Of a DNA stretch of 64,000 bases, positions 18,185 through 27,309 are shown in pieces (position 1 is the stretch's first letter; every line of letters starts with the position of its first letter). The notes under the pieces are model-generated. The model worked only from the letters and a program-made list of their open reading frames with translations. It ran no database searches and had not been told where the DNA came from. The stretch spans positions 124,001 to 188,000 of the forward strand of contig CAJIYG010000001.1 of assembly GCA_905181585.1 (NCBI GenBank), written 5' to 3'. The position numbers and the translations under genes are program-made. The DNA comes from an uncultured Flavobacteriales bacterium. Its GTDB lineage: Bacteria; Bacteroidota; Bacteroidia; Flavobacteriales; BACL11.

Positions 18185-19574
18185 TTGAAATAAAAACTGT
18201 CAAACTGTAAGCTTTAAGTTCTTTATCTTTTAAAGGAATCTGATTACTAAATATAATTCCATCATCATCACTGCTAAGATTAAATAAATTTGCCCCAAAC
18301 ATTTCCTCTTTTTTAATTAAAGTATTATTTTCTAGAATCAATTTTGATTCATTAGACCAGTTAATATAAAAAATCATAGACATAGCCTCTTCATTTATTA
18401 TAGTATATTTATATAGATCTGGCTCAATTTTTTCTTTTAAAATTGAATGAGAATCCAGCGCAAAAATTTTACTAATCATTCTAATACTGCTGAATGTTGA
18501 TTGTATATATGTTTTACCATTTTTTTTCTGAAACACTGAACCTCCAAAATCTCGTCCAGCTAAATTATGAAATGTGGTTAGAGAAATACTTTTAAATTCT
18601 TTATTAGAAAGTATTTCTAAAAAATAATTTGCTACAAATAATGATTGTAGAAGGGTATTTCCTGTTTTTTTAGAATATTGTAAATTCCATTCAGTAATCC
18701 AAATTGGGATATTTTTAAAAATAGAATTATAGGTTGATATTTCTAATGGATATGACTCATTAAAAAATGAGCTAATCCTATTTTTATAATTTAAAAATGA
18801 AACTTCAGGATTACCTTCATTTTCCTCAAATATCATCTGACCATACTTATCTTTTCCCTTTACAACCTTGGCATATGAGTGAACAATAATAGCATCATAA
18901 AAATTGTTCTTAGAAAGACTTTTATTCCAAACTGAATGCCTATGCTCTTTACTCTCAACTATAGGAGCAGCAACAATTGCAGTCTTGATTGCTGGAAAAA
19001 CACTTTTTATATATTTAGAAAGTTCTTTTGCACTATAAAGATATTCATCAATAGTATATCCTTTGTCAAAATAGCTCTTATTAGATAATTCACTTCCTAA
19101 TTCTACGCCCACAACATTTAAATTATTTTCTCTCATCAAACTAATCATTGATATAATATCTTCTTTATCTCCAGTAAGCATATTGGCAACCAAAACTACA
19201 TTTGACTGATGTTGTTTGGCTAAATCAATAAATTCATAGATATAGTTTATATTATGATTATTTTTCTTTGAAAAGCTAATTAGACCTCTTGCTCTTTTTG
19301 GAAACTTACCTCCAATTAATGAGTCAACCTCATTAAGCTTGATACCATAAGCTGGAGCATCAAAATGATAAAAATTACCTACTGCTCCTCCAGGAAACCT
19401 TAATAATCTTGGAGATATTTCGTCACAATTTTCTTTAAAATTCTCACTTTTAACATTAAAATAAGTAAATGTATTTGAAGTTGCAAAACCAAATATGTTT
19501 TCATTTAATGCACTTTGTGCACATGAATACTGAGAAGACATAAGGCAAGTAAAAAATAATAATGATCTGATCAT
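18177..19574 (-). CDS. Secreted glycoside hydrolase-like protein (clan GH-A type TIM barrel)
   Basis: A 465-residue protein with a signal peptide ending in YSCAQS. The N-terminal LLRFPGGAVGNFYHF motif is shared by several clan GH-A families such as GH51, GH39 and GH79. GVELGSEL (about residues 155-162) is at the place of the acid/base Glu, and IPIWITEWNLQY (about 287-298) at that of the nucleophile Glu. After the barrel, a small beta domain ends at about residue 465. I infer a periplasmic or surface enzyme that trims or releases the sulfated glycan; GH79 heparanase-like activity is possible but not shown. The ATG overlaps the original stop of the epimerase gene (ATGA), placing it firmly in the operon. 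Confidence 0.68.
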   Translation of the reverse strand: MIRSLLFFTCLMSSQYSCAQSALNENIFGFATSNTFTYFNVKSENFKENCDEISPRLLRFPGGAVGNFYHFDAPAYGIKLNEVDSLIGGKFPKRARGLISFSKKNNHNINYIYEFIDLAKQHQSNVVLVANMLTGDKEDIISMISLMRENNLNVVGVELGSELSNKSYFDKGYTIDEYLYSAKELSKYIKSVFPAIKTAIVAAPIVESKEHRHSVWNKSLSKNNFYDAIIVHSYAKVVKGKDKYGQMIFEENEGNPEVSFLNYKNRISSFFNESYPLEISTYNSIFKNIPIWITEWNLQYSKKTGNTLLQSLFVANYFLEILSNKEFKSISLTTFHNLAGRDFGGSVFQKKNGKTYIQSTFSSIRMISKIFALDSHSILKEKIEPDLYKYTIINEEAMSMIFYINWSNESKLILENNTLIKKEEMFGANLFNLSSDDDGIIFSNQIPLKDKELKAYSLTVFISND

Positions 19575-20690
19575 TTTATTAAACCTTTTCCTTCTAACTT
19601 GTTTATAGATTCTAAATATTTATCATCATAGATCTCTTGTGTTTTTACCCAAGACACAAATTTATCTAACCCTTCATCAAAAGAGAACTTAGGACAAAAG
19701 CCTAAATGATTTTTAATTTTTGAAATATCAGCAAAATTATGTCGAATATCTCCAGTTCTATATTTACCTGAAATCTCAATATTAATATCAGAATTGAATA
19801 ATGACTTTAATTTTTCAGCAACATCTAAAACACTTACTTGCTATTCCTGTCCCAACATTAAACACTTCTCCGCTATCATTATCAGTTAATGCTAAGTAAG
19901 AGGCTTCCACAACATCATCAATATAAATAAAATCTCTTGACTGAAGACCATCTTCATAAACATCAATATTATTATTATTGAGAATTATGGTAGAGAATAT
20001 TGATAAAATACCAGTATATGGATTAGAAAGAGATTGTCCTGGACCAAAAACATTTTGGAATCGAAGAACAGTAGTATTTATATTTAAATTTTTTGCAACA
20101 AGTAAAATTAATTGTTCTTGGTTTAATTTATTAATTGCATAAACTGATGTTGGTAAAATGTGAGATTCCTCATTTGTAGGAATTGGAATTAATTTTGAGC
20201 TTGAGGATTGAGACATAAAATCATATACCCCCACTTTAAGATCTTTATTTTTTCTACAAGAAGGAAAAACAACTCCTTGTTCTTTACATTTGTACATCCC
20301 TTCCCCATAAACTGCACGAGAGGATCCAAGAAGAATTTTTTTAACCTTATGTTGACTATTTGTTAAAACATCTAGCATAAGAGCCGTAGCTGAAACATTT
20401 GTATTTGTGTAATTGTAAATATCATACATAGATTCTCCGGTCCCTGTTTCAGCAGCTAAATGAATTATAGCATCCTGATCAAGAATTGCGTTTTCCCAAT
20501 CTTTTCTAACATTTATATCTCCAATGAAAAAATTTGTTTTTTTCTTTAATTTATCATAAATATTTCTGTTATTATGAATTTTAGAGGATAGATTGTCTAA
20601 GATAGTAATGTTATATTCAAGAGAAATCAACCTTTCAGCAATTGCTGAACCAATAAAACCAGCTCCGCCAGTAATTAATATATTTTTCAT
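19571..20690 (-). pseudogene. NAD-dependent sugar-nucleotide epimerase, frameshifted by a 4-bp duplication
   Basis: An extended SDR epimerase. The intact part (20690 to about 19840) has ITGGAGFIGSAIAERL (Rossmann loop), LGSSRAVYGEG, catalytic YAINK, and LRFQNVFGPGQSLSNPYTG, a block typical of dTDP-rhamnose 4-epimerase-like or UDP-hexose epimerases of O-antigen loci. The frame then runs into a false end (GIASKCFRCC, stop at 19815). Removing one AAGT copy at 19832-19839 restores GIASVLDVAEKLKSLFNSD and a normal C-terminus that ends at 19571 on a TGA overlapping the next gene's ATG. The restored protein is about 370 residues. As read here, the last 80 or so residues are lost. The ATG overlaps the wzy-like stop by 4 bases. 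Confidence 0.88.
19832..19839 (-). repeat. 4-bp tandem duplication (AAGT)2 causing a frameshift
   Basis: On the coding strand the sequence reads GCAAGTAAGTGTT; with one AAGT the frame continues through the rest of the epimerase. The net change is plus four bases. A tetranucleotide slip is unlike the usual homopolymer sequencing error. Confidence 0.85.
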
Positions 20691-21952
20691 AATAATTTGC
20701 TTCTGTAAGCTGTAAATTTAATAAAGAAATTATAGAAGCCTGAAACTATAAAAATAAAGAAGAAAGGTCTTAGAAATAAAGGCTCTGACATTACAGATGT
20801 AAATACTATAATAAAAAATAATAATTTATGCTTTTCAATTATCTTCTGCCGGAGAAACATAAAAACTAATAAAATTGCGGTTGGAAAACCCATTGCTGCC
20901 ATTAAAAACGTTAAAGAATTTGCACTTCCAGCACTAGTTCCCGCTCCCCTTAAAGAAACTCCTAGAGTTTCATTAATTAACTCTAAACTTTCACTATCAA
21001 TATAAAACTCATATCGCAATTTTTGAAATTGATCTAAATCTAATCCTACTCCTGTTAAAGGATGTGAGGCAGCAATAAATAAAGGTTGAGTAAGGTCAAA
21101 AAGTCTTTTCTGGAATGAAAAAACTCTGTTTCCTTTAAACTTTTCTTCAATATTAACAGAAAAAATAAAGTATATCGGTATGAAAGAAAGAAAAATTATT
21201 GGTAAAATAATTACGTTTGTTCTTATCTGCTGAATTAGCAAGAAAAACAATTGAACAATTAAAATAATAATACCTGTGGTTGAATAAGTTCCAAGAATAA
21301 CAAAGCCTACTAGTAATAGCCATCTTTTCCTATTGTAAACAAAAGCTTCTAAAAAGAAAAAAATATTTAAATAGACTTGCAAAACACCAGGTTCCCAAAA
21401 TAACCCTTGATTTCTACAGAATTCTATTCCAAATAACTTCATTACTGACAAACTAATTTCATCAGAGGCATAATAAAACAAATAGTTATATGTCTTACAA
21501 GTATAATATTCTGACTCTATAGTAAACAGCTGATCATAAACGAAAAAATATGCTAAGAAATTAAATAAAGCATGAAAAAAAATAATCTTTAAAATAAAAT
21601 TTAAACGAAGTAAAAAAACATGATTACCTCTATTATTTTTAAAATGAACATAAAAAAGAATAGAACTTATAATTACAGTAAAATAATAAAGATACTTATC
21701 TAATGATTGCTCAGAAGAAGCAAATAAAAAATTTATAACAAAAAGAGAAATAATAGTTATAAAAGTAAAAATTATAGAATTTGATAATGAACGTTTTAAT
21801 TCAGAGGCATTTATTATAATTACTCCAAAAAGTAAAGCAAGAAAAAAATAGTACATTAAATTCCTATTAAAAACAAATAACAAACCCCCACCTGTAAAAA
21901 CAAGCAAAAGTGTTAATATATTATCTGTGTATTTTTGATTAAGCGTATACAT
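20687..21952 (-). CDS. O-antigen/exopolysaccharide polymerase, Wzy-like
   Basis: A 421-residue, very hydrophobic protein with about ten to twelve predicted membrane segments and one larger loop near residues 140-190 and another near 275-330, as in Wzy polymerases and O-antigen ligases. The loop motif LTGVGLDLDQF resembles the GxGxG-type loop of the Wzy/WaaL superfamily. The sequence otherwise diverges, as is usual for this family. Its place between a flippase, transferases and an epimerase supports polymerisation of repeat units at the periplasmic face of the inner membrane. It starts 2 bases after the sulfotransferase stop. Confidence 0.78.
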   Translation of the reverse strand: MYTLNQKYTDNILTLLLVFTGGGLLFVFNRNLMYYFFLALLFGVIIINASELKRSLSNSIIFTFITIISLFVINFLFASSEQSLDKYLYYFTVIISSILFYVHFKNNRGNHVFLLRLNFILKIIFFHALFNFLAYFFVYDQLFTIESEYYTCKTYNYLFYYASDEISLSVMKLFGIEFCRNQGLFWEPGVLQVYLNIFFFLEAFVYNRKRWLLLVGFVILGTYSTTGIIILIVQLFFLLIQQIRTNVIILPIIFLSFIPIYFIFSVNIEEKFKGNRVFSFQKRLFDLTQPLFIAASHPLTGVGLDLDQFQKLRYEFYIDSESLELINETLGVSLRGAGTSAGSANSLTFLMAAMGFPTAILLVFMFLRQKIIEKHKLLFFIIVFTSVMSEPLFLRPFFFIFIVSGFYNFFIKFTAYRSKLL

Positions 21953-21954
21953 AA

Positions 21955-22845
21955 TTAATTATTCCAATTCTTTTGCTCATTAATCAAACTCTCTAAAAGG
22001 CTTATATCTTCATTAAAATAACGTCTCATTAAACTTGATTTTAATTCATGTGATAATTTAGAAAAACTATGCTCTTTTTCATTTAATCTATTTATTTTGT
22101 TCTTCAAACGTTGTCTTGTTTGAGTTGAAAAAACAATCTTCTTAGCCATTCTTCTAAAGAATCCTTTTGATTTTAAAATATTTTTCAAAAATGGGAACCT
22201 AGCTTTACTACTTTTATTACTATGAAAATCCGTGTTAATACTTGAAATATTAAGATTAAGAAATTTAGATATTTTTCTCAAACCACTTGTAAAGTCATTT
22301 TTTATATCATAATCAAAATCTAAAATTAAAAAATTATCCATAGAGTAGAATTCTAAATAATTACTTAGCATATTAAAATACATTCCTTGAGCAATATATG
22401 AAAATCGAAGTTCTGATAAAAAATCATTATTATTTTGTGCCTCAATTAATCTAGAACTTTCATTTTCTAAAGCCTCAGAAAATTTTAACTTCTCTAAACC
22501 GTCTCTTTTAGAATGTAAAAAATGAGAATATGCTCTATCAACAGGGTTTCTCACAACAACAATAAACTTCATATTATTTCCAAGGGAATTAAAAATTCTT
22601 TCTGGAGTATTTTTAGAATACAAATAAGTTGGGGTACAATCTAAGATGATATGCTCTTTTCTTACTCTGCTAAAATATGTTTTAGAATACCAATCTAACC
22701 CTTTACTAAAATTATCATCAAAATTGAAAAAGTGAGGTTCTTTAAAAGATGGTGCAAAAATATTGTCATGATTTTTTAAAAGATCATACAATGAGGTTGT
22801 TGCTGATTTTGAAGCTCCAATAATCATAGTGTTGGGCAAATTCAT
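21955..22845 (-). CDS. PAPS-dependent sulfotransferase (3 of 4)
   Basis: A 296-residue sulfotransferase. The phosphosulfate loop is IIGASKSATTSLYDLL (8-23), with Ala where most relatives have Gly; KEPHFF follows, and the 3'-phosphate site is VVVRNPVDRAYSHFLHSKR. I chose the start at 22845, which gives the ATGA overlap seen throughout this operon; an upstream ATG at 22854 would add three residues. The C-terminal third is rich in Lys and Arg. It is cytoplasmic in prediction. It is clearly related to sulfotransferases 1 and 4, probably by old duplication, with an unknown acceptor. Confidence 0.9.
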   Translation of the reverse strand: MNLPNTMIIGASKSATTSLYDLLKNHDNIFAPSFKEPHFFNFDDNFSKGLDWYSKTYFSRVRKEHIILDCTPTYLYSKNTPERIFNSLGNNMKFIVVVRNPVDRAYSHFLHSKRDGLEKLKFSEALENESSRLIEAQNNNDFLSELRFSYIAQGMYFNMLSNYLEFYSMDNFLILDFDYDIKNDFTSGLRKISKFLNLNISSINTDFHSNKSSKARFPFLKNILKSKGFFRRMAKKIVFSTQTRQRLKNKINRLNEKEHSFSKLSHELKSSLMRRYFNEDISLLESLINEQKNWNN

Positions 22846-23732
22846 TTTAACCATTTCTTAAGATCTAAAGAAGTTATTTTTGATAATTTAATTACATCAT
22901 CATAATAAAATTTTAACAAAATCTCTCTTGTTGATGCTTTCATTGCTCTAACATTAGATGTTTGAATTTTTATAAAAATATTTTTAACAAAAACTCGAAG
23001 CTTAGGTATAGGTAAAATAAATTTTATTACTGTTTTTAAAACACCTTTGCTCAAAAAAATATTTCGAAAAATAATATGATTCCATTGCCAGCCCCCAACC
23101 ATATGTTTTTCTTTAGTATTTACTTTAAAATCTTTTATTGATAAAAAATCATATACTTTTAATAATTCATTATTTGCATCAGAAATAAAATCATCATAAA
23201 TAACAATATGAACATGTTCTTTAAATTCATTTAAATATTTACTGACCTTTTCAGAATACAAGCCAATATTTAAATACCTACTTGCCGGGGTAATATTTAA
23301 ATTTCTTACATATCTATCTTCACAAACATTAATTGCTTCTTCAAAATTTAAATTTTCAATTTTATTAAATCTTCTTACATGATGATAACCCGAGAAAGCT
23401 CTATCAATAGGATTTCTTAGCATTATTAAAATCTTTGTTTTAGGCGATAAGTATTTTCGTATATTTTTTATTGATATATCTGGAAATTGCAAATACATTG
23501 CACTGGCCTCTCCTCTGTATTTGAAGCTACTTCCATTTTTAAATAATTCAGTGTATTCTTCTAAATCATTAATTCCGTTAGGAATTCTTGTAGAACCTAT
23601 TTCTTTATTAATTAAAAAATGAGGTTCCTTATTTACAGACATAAAAATATCAGGATGTTTTGATAAATAATTATACAATGATGTTGTTCCAGATTTTGCA
23701 GCTCCTACAATTAATAGATTCGGAAAATTCAT
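22842..23732 (-). CDS. PAPS-dependent sulfotransferase (4 of 4)
   Basis: A 296-residue sulfotransferase of the same type. The phosphosulfate loop is IVGAAKSGTTSLYNYLS (8-24), then KEPHFL, YRGEASAMYLQFP, and the 3'-phosphate site ILIMLRNPIDRAFSGYHH. There is no signal peptide. It lies directly after the flippase with a 4-base overlap and before sulfotransferase 3 with another, so the pair is translated together. Four such enzymes in one operon suggest sulfation at several positions of a repeat unit. Confidence 0.92.
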   Translation of the reverse strand: MNFPNLLIVGAAKSGTTSLYNYLSKHPDIFMSVNKEPHFLINKEIGSTRIPNGINDLEEYTELFKNGSSFKYRGEASAMYLQFPDISIKNIRKYLSPKTKILIMLRNPIDRAFSGYHHVRRFNKIENLNFEEAINVCEDRYVRNLNITPASRYLNIGLYSEKVSKYLNEFKEHVHIVIYDDFISDANNELLKVYDFLSIKDFKVNTKEKHMVGGWQWNHIIFRNIFLSKGVLKTVIKFILPIPKLRVFVKNIFIKIQTSNVRAMKASTREILLKFYYDDVIKLSKITSLDLKKWLK

Positions 23733-25108
23733 TTAATTATTTTTTTTGAAAAAGGAATATAAAAAGTATAAAAGCCAAATTCTTTTTTTACAAAATACAC
23801 TAGAAGCAAATTAAATATAACAATACTGATAGTAGTAGCTATGGCAGAACCATTAATCCCATAGACTGGTATTAAAGCATAATTTAATACAATATTTATA
23901 ACTGAACCAATAATAGCAACATTCATAAAAACAACTTGTTTACCACACATTTGCAAAAGATTTCCAGCTGCACCAGAGAATGCCACAACAAGCCTACCAC
24001 TAGACAAAATAATAAATGACAAAATACCAATCTTAAATTCCTCTCCAAATATACCCATAAGAAATTCTGAAAAAAAAACAAAAATTAATACCAAAGGTAA
24101 TGTAGTCCAAAAAATTAATTTTGTTGACTGGTGAGTTACCTTTTGTAAACCTTTGAAATCCTTGTTTCTATAAAGTTCTGCAAATTTTGGAGCTGCAATA
24201 CTTTTTATAGCAAGTAAACTAATTGTAGCAAACATAGATAATTTAAAAGCGGTATGATATACTCCTATTTCTGCTGTATTCGTTGTTAAACCAGCAATGA
24301 CAGACGGAGTGTCAAGAGCACCTAGCATTATTTTATCTGTCCATGACATAATAAATTGGACAGCTTGTGCAAGCATTAAAGGGGAGGCAACTAAAAGAAT
24401 ATCTTTGATATTTAAATTTTCAACTCTCTCATTTTTATCTTTCTTTTCTTTATTAAAAAGGTATTGAAAAACAACAAGTGAAAATATAGATATAATTATT
24501 AAACTTGATAGATAAGCATATAATGGAATATTAGAATCCTTAGAAAAACTAGTAAAAATTAAAATAAATATAAGAGAAAATAAGGCTTGTGACATCCAAA
24601 AGAAAAAAGAATAAAAACCTATTTTTTTTAATCCCCGGAGATTTTGATAATGAAACATAAAAAATGAGAGTGGTAAAATAAAAAATGCATTAATCTTTAT
24701 GTGATGAACATTAGCACTTATTAGTTCAGCAATAAAAGCTGAGTTAAAATACATTAATAGTGATAATAAAATTGAAGTGAAAGTAATAAAAATCAAAGAT
24801 TTTTCTCTGAACAACCTTATACTTTCAAAATTTCTCTCTGAAGCAAAAGAAGCTATAAATTTTATAGATGCAGTATCTAAACCAAATTTGGCAATTAAAA
24901 CAAAAACTCTAAGAACAACTATAGCAAGAACATACTCTCCTAGGCCATTAGCGCCAAAAAAATACGCAATAACAAAAGTTAGTAAAAATCCTAAAAGCTG
25001 TCCACCTATTCTATAAAGAAAAGCAAGACCTCCTTTGTTAAACAATTCTGCAAAGTCTTTATCTTCTAGATTATATTTAATTCTTTTAAGCATAGAATTA
25101 GAAAACAA
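23729..25108 (-). CDS. Polysaccharide flippase, Wzx/MATE-like
   Basis: A 459-residue membrane protein with about twelve to fourteen hydrophobic segments, of the PST/MOP exporter superfamily. It opens with a short cytoplasmic segment, then GGLAFLYRIGGQLLGFLL and FFGANGLGEYVLA, typical of Wzx-type flippases that move lipid-linked repeat units to the periplasm. The frame starts at 25108 and overlaps the cysQ end by 11 bases; an ATG at 25093 (MLKRIKYN) is an alternative. With the Wzy-like protein it points to the Wzx/Wzy route rather than an ABC transporter. Confidence 0.9.
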   Translation of the reverse strand: MFSNSMLKRIKYNLEDKDFAELFNKGGLAFLYRIGGQLLGFLLTFVIAYFFGANGLGEYVLAIVVLRVFVLIAKFGLDTASIKFIASFASERNFESIRLFREKSLIFITFTSILLSLLMYFNSAFIAELISANVHHIKINAFFILPLSFFMFHYQNLRGLKKIGFYSFFFWMSQALFSLIFILIFTSFSKDSNIPLYAYLSSLIIISIFSLVVFQYLFNKEKKDKNERVENLNIKDILLVASPLMLAQAVQFIMSWTDKIMLGALDTPSVIAGLTTNTAEIGVYHTAFKLSMFATISLLAIKSIAAPKFAELYRNKDFKGLQKVTHQSTKLIFWTTLPLVLIFVFFSEFLMGIFGEEFKIGILSFIILSSGRLVVAFSGAAGNLLQMCGKQVVFMNVAIIGSVINIVLNYALIPVYGINGSAIATTISIVIFNLLLVYFVKKEFGFYTFYIPFSKKIIK

Positions 25109-25889
25109 TAAACCAAGGATTTAAAAGGTTTTCCTTATTATAATTTAATTCCTTTTTTGTAATGTAATCATGAACTTTAAAGCCAGCAATATTAGCGATA
25201 GCATGTCCTGCTCCTGTATCCCACTCCATTGTTGGGGCAAATCTTGGGTAAACATCTGCAGTTCCCTCAGCAACCATACATAATTTTAATGAAGATCCTA
25301 TTGATAATATTTCAACACTATCATGTTCTTTCTTTTTTTCTTCAAAAAAAACTTTTGTCTCATCAGACATATGAGATCTTGAACCAACTATGACATACGA
25401 ATTTTTATTTTTCCTAATCGGTAATTTAGTAGATTCTAAAATCAAATCTTCTAGGGTATTTATTTCAAGGTCAATAACTGCCTTAAAGGCTCCTGTACCT
25501 AAACTAGCAAAATAAATAACCCTTTTAACTGGCACATAGACTACCCCAAGAATTGGATTTCCATTTAAAATAAGTGCAATATTTACTGTAAACTCTCCAT
25601 TTCTTTTAACAAATTCTTTTGTACCATCTAATGGATCAACCAGCCATAAAAGACTCCACTCTTTTCTCTTATTATAATCAATCTCCCCCCCCTCTTCACT
25701 TAAAATTGGAATATTAGTTTTTAAAAGGTTTTTCTCAATAATTGTATTACAATTTTTATCAGCTAAAGTCAGTGGTGAATTATCCTCTTTATACTCAACA
25801 TGAAAATCTGAGTTATAAATTCTCATTATTTCTTTTCCTCCAGAAACACATGCTTTAATAGCTGTAATTAATAATTGATTATAATTCAT
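25098..25889 (-). CDS. cysQ: 3'(2'),5'-bisphosphate nucleotidase CysQ
   Basis: A 263-residue member of the inositol monophosphatase family. It hydrolyses PAP, the by-product of every PAPS sulfotransferase, to AMP and phosphate, and thereby relieves product inhibition. Motifs are EEGG (metal-binding Glu), LVDPLDGTKEFVKRNGEFT, and MEWDTGAGHA near the C-terminus. The gene sits at the head of the sulfotransferase operon, an apt place for PAP removal. It overlaps deoC by 11 bases and the flippase by 11. Confidence 0.95.
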   Translation of the reverse strand: MNYNQLLITAIKACVSGGKEIMRIYNSDFHVEYKEDNSPLTLADKNCNTIIEKNLLKTNIPILSEEGGEIDYNKRKEWSLLWLVDPLDGTKEFVKRNGEFTVNIALILNGNPILGVVYVPVKRVIYFASLGTGAFKAVIDLEINTLEDLILESTKLPIRKNKNSYVIVGSRSHMSDETKVFFEEKKKEHDSVEILSIGSSLKLCMVAEGTADVYPRFAPTMEWDTGAGHAIANIAGFKVHDYITKKELNYNKENLLNPWFIVF

Positions 25890-26607
25890 TTTTCAAACTT
25901 TCATTATAAATATTTTGAGCTTTGGATGTACCTATTCTAGTTACTCCAGCTTCTATCATTTCAATGCTTGACTTTAAATCAGAGACTCCTCCAGAAGCTT
26001 TAACAGATAAATTACCGCAAACTGACTTAATAGTTTTAATATCTTTAATATTTGCCCCAGAACCACCATAATAACCAGTGCTGGTTTTAATAAAAATATC
26101 TTTTAAATTTTTAAAATAGATAGGTGAAAGTAGAGTGTAAATTCTTAATGTTATTGCTCTTATCTCTTTTTTTGAGAGAGCTCCTGTTTCAATAATCCAT
26201 TTAACAGTCTTTTTATGACTAATAACTATTTCAGTCCCACTCAATACATCAGCATCAAACTTATCAAAACTACCCCTTTTAAAAGAATTATAATCACAAA
26301 CAAAATCAATATCAGTAGCTCCATTATTTATCGCAACAAGAGCTTGAGAAACCTTCTCATTAGTAGAAGAGTTACCAAAAGGAAAATCTACAACAGTTCC
26401 AATAACAACACTAGATTTATGCTCTAATACTTGTTCTCTAGCTAGTTGAACATACTCAGGTCTTATCATAATACAAGCAGCAGACATTTCAATTGCTTGT
26501 AAAATAACGTTTAGTACATTTTTTTTATTTTCTTTATTAGAAGTTGATAATTCATCTGCTGTTTTAAGATAAGTTACATCAAGATATTTAGCAATTTCTA
26601 ACTTCAT
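25879..26607 (-). CDS. deoC: Deoxyribose-phosphate aldolase
   Basis: A 242-residue class I aldolase. DeoC splits 2-deoxyribose 5-phosphate to glyceraldehyde 3-phosphate and acetaldehyde. The Schiff-base lysine is in FIKTSTGYYG (Lys about 174); the second catalytic lysine is in VKASGG (about 203), and ATDIDFV carries the conserved Asp. It is the first gene of the leftward operon. Deoxynucleoside breakdown has no clear link to sulfation, so this may simply share a promoter, or act on a related sugar phosphate. Confidence 0.92.
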   Translation of the reverse strand: MKLEIAKYLDVTYLKTADELSTSNKENKKNVLNVILQAIEMSAACIMIRPEYVQLAREQVLEHKSSVVIGTVVDFPFGNSSTNEKVSQALVAINNGATDIDFVCDYNSFKRGSFDKFDADVLSGTEIVISHKKTVKWIIETGALSKKEIRAITLRIYTLLSPIYFKNLKDIFIKTSTGYYGGSGANIKDIKTIKSVCGNLSVKASGGVSDLKSSIEMIEAGVTRIGTSKAQNIYNESLKNEL

Positions 26608-26631
26608 AGAATAGATTTAAAAATCATAATT

Positions 26632-26639
26632 CAAATCTA
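26632..26639 (-). promoter_or_regulatory. Possible -7 box (TAGATTTG) for the deoC-cysQ-glycan operon
   Basis: The minus strand reads TAGATTTG, matching TAnnTTTG, about 25 bases before the deoC ATG. The half TAGATTT is repeated inverted at 26612-26618, so a small operator is possible. No clear -33 box is seen. The 96-base gap to cysC must serve both directions. Confidence 0.4.
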
Positions 26640-26703
26640 ATTAAATAATCAGATTTAACATGAATTTATCTTTCTAAAATTTTAGTAATTTAGCAAGTCA
26701 ATC

Positions 26704-27309
26704 ATGAAATCAACAAATAAAAATTTATTTCCAATTTTTGAAGATATTATTCAAAGAAAAGACAAAGAAAATTTATTAAATCAAAACTCAAAAGTTATTT
26801 GGTTAACTGGAATGTCAGGATCAGGAAAAACTACAATTGCTAAAGGTTTGGAGAAATATCTTTTTTCAAAAGGAATTATCAACCAAATCTTAGATGGTGA
26901 CAATATTAGAGTTGGCTTAAATAAAAACTTATCTTTCAGCGAAAGTGATAGAACAGAAAACATAAGAAGAATAGCAGAAGTTTCAAAGCTATTTCTTAAT
27001 TCTGGAGTAGTGACAATAAACTGCTTTGTTAGTCCTTTAAAAAAAATGAGACAGCTCGCAAAAGATATAATAGGTAAAGAAGATTTTATTGAGGTTTATA
27101 TAAATGCTTCATTAGAAACATGTAAGCAAAGAGATGTAAAAGGACTTTACAAAAAAGCATTAAATGGAAAAATTAAAAACTTTACTGGAATAAGTTCTAA
27201 TTACGAGGCTCCTGAACAAGCCGATTTAGAATTAATTACAAACGAAAAATCTTTTAACGAATCAATTGAAGAATTGAGTAAATTTGTCCTACCTAAAATA
27301 AAAAAATGA
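26704..27309 (+). CDS. cysC: Adenylyl-sulfate (APS) kinase
   Basis: A 201-residue kinase that phosphorylates APS at the 3' position to give PAPS. The Walker A loop is GMSGSGKT (36-43), followed by LDGDNIRVGLNKNLSFSESDR, the APS-binding signature, and NCFVSPLKKMRQLAK. It is the first gene of a three-gene rightward operon, and its stop overlaps the cysD start by 4 bases. It is divergent from deoC-cysQ. With no PAPS reductase in view, its product most likely feeds the sulfotransferases. Confidence 0.96.
   Translation: MKSTNKNLFPIFEDIIQRKDKENLLNQNSKVIWLTGMSGSGKTTIAKGLEKYLFSKGIINQILDGDNIRVGLNKNLSFSESDRTENIRRIAEVSKLFLNSGVVTINCFVSPLKKMRQLAKDIIGKEDFIEVYINASLETCKQRDVKGLYKKALNGKIKNFTGISSNYEAPEQADLELITNEKSFNESIEELSKFVLPKIKK

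Noticed and set aside
26612..26639. Inverted repeat TAGATTT/AAATCTA as a terminator
   Set aside because: The arms are 14 bases apart, AT-rich and have no T run; it is noted only as a weak operator candidate.
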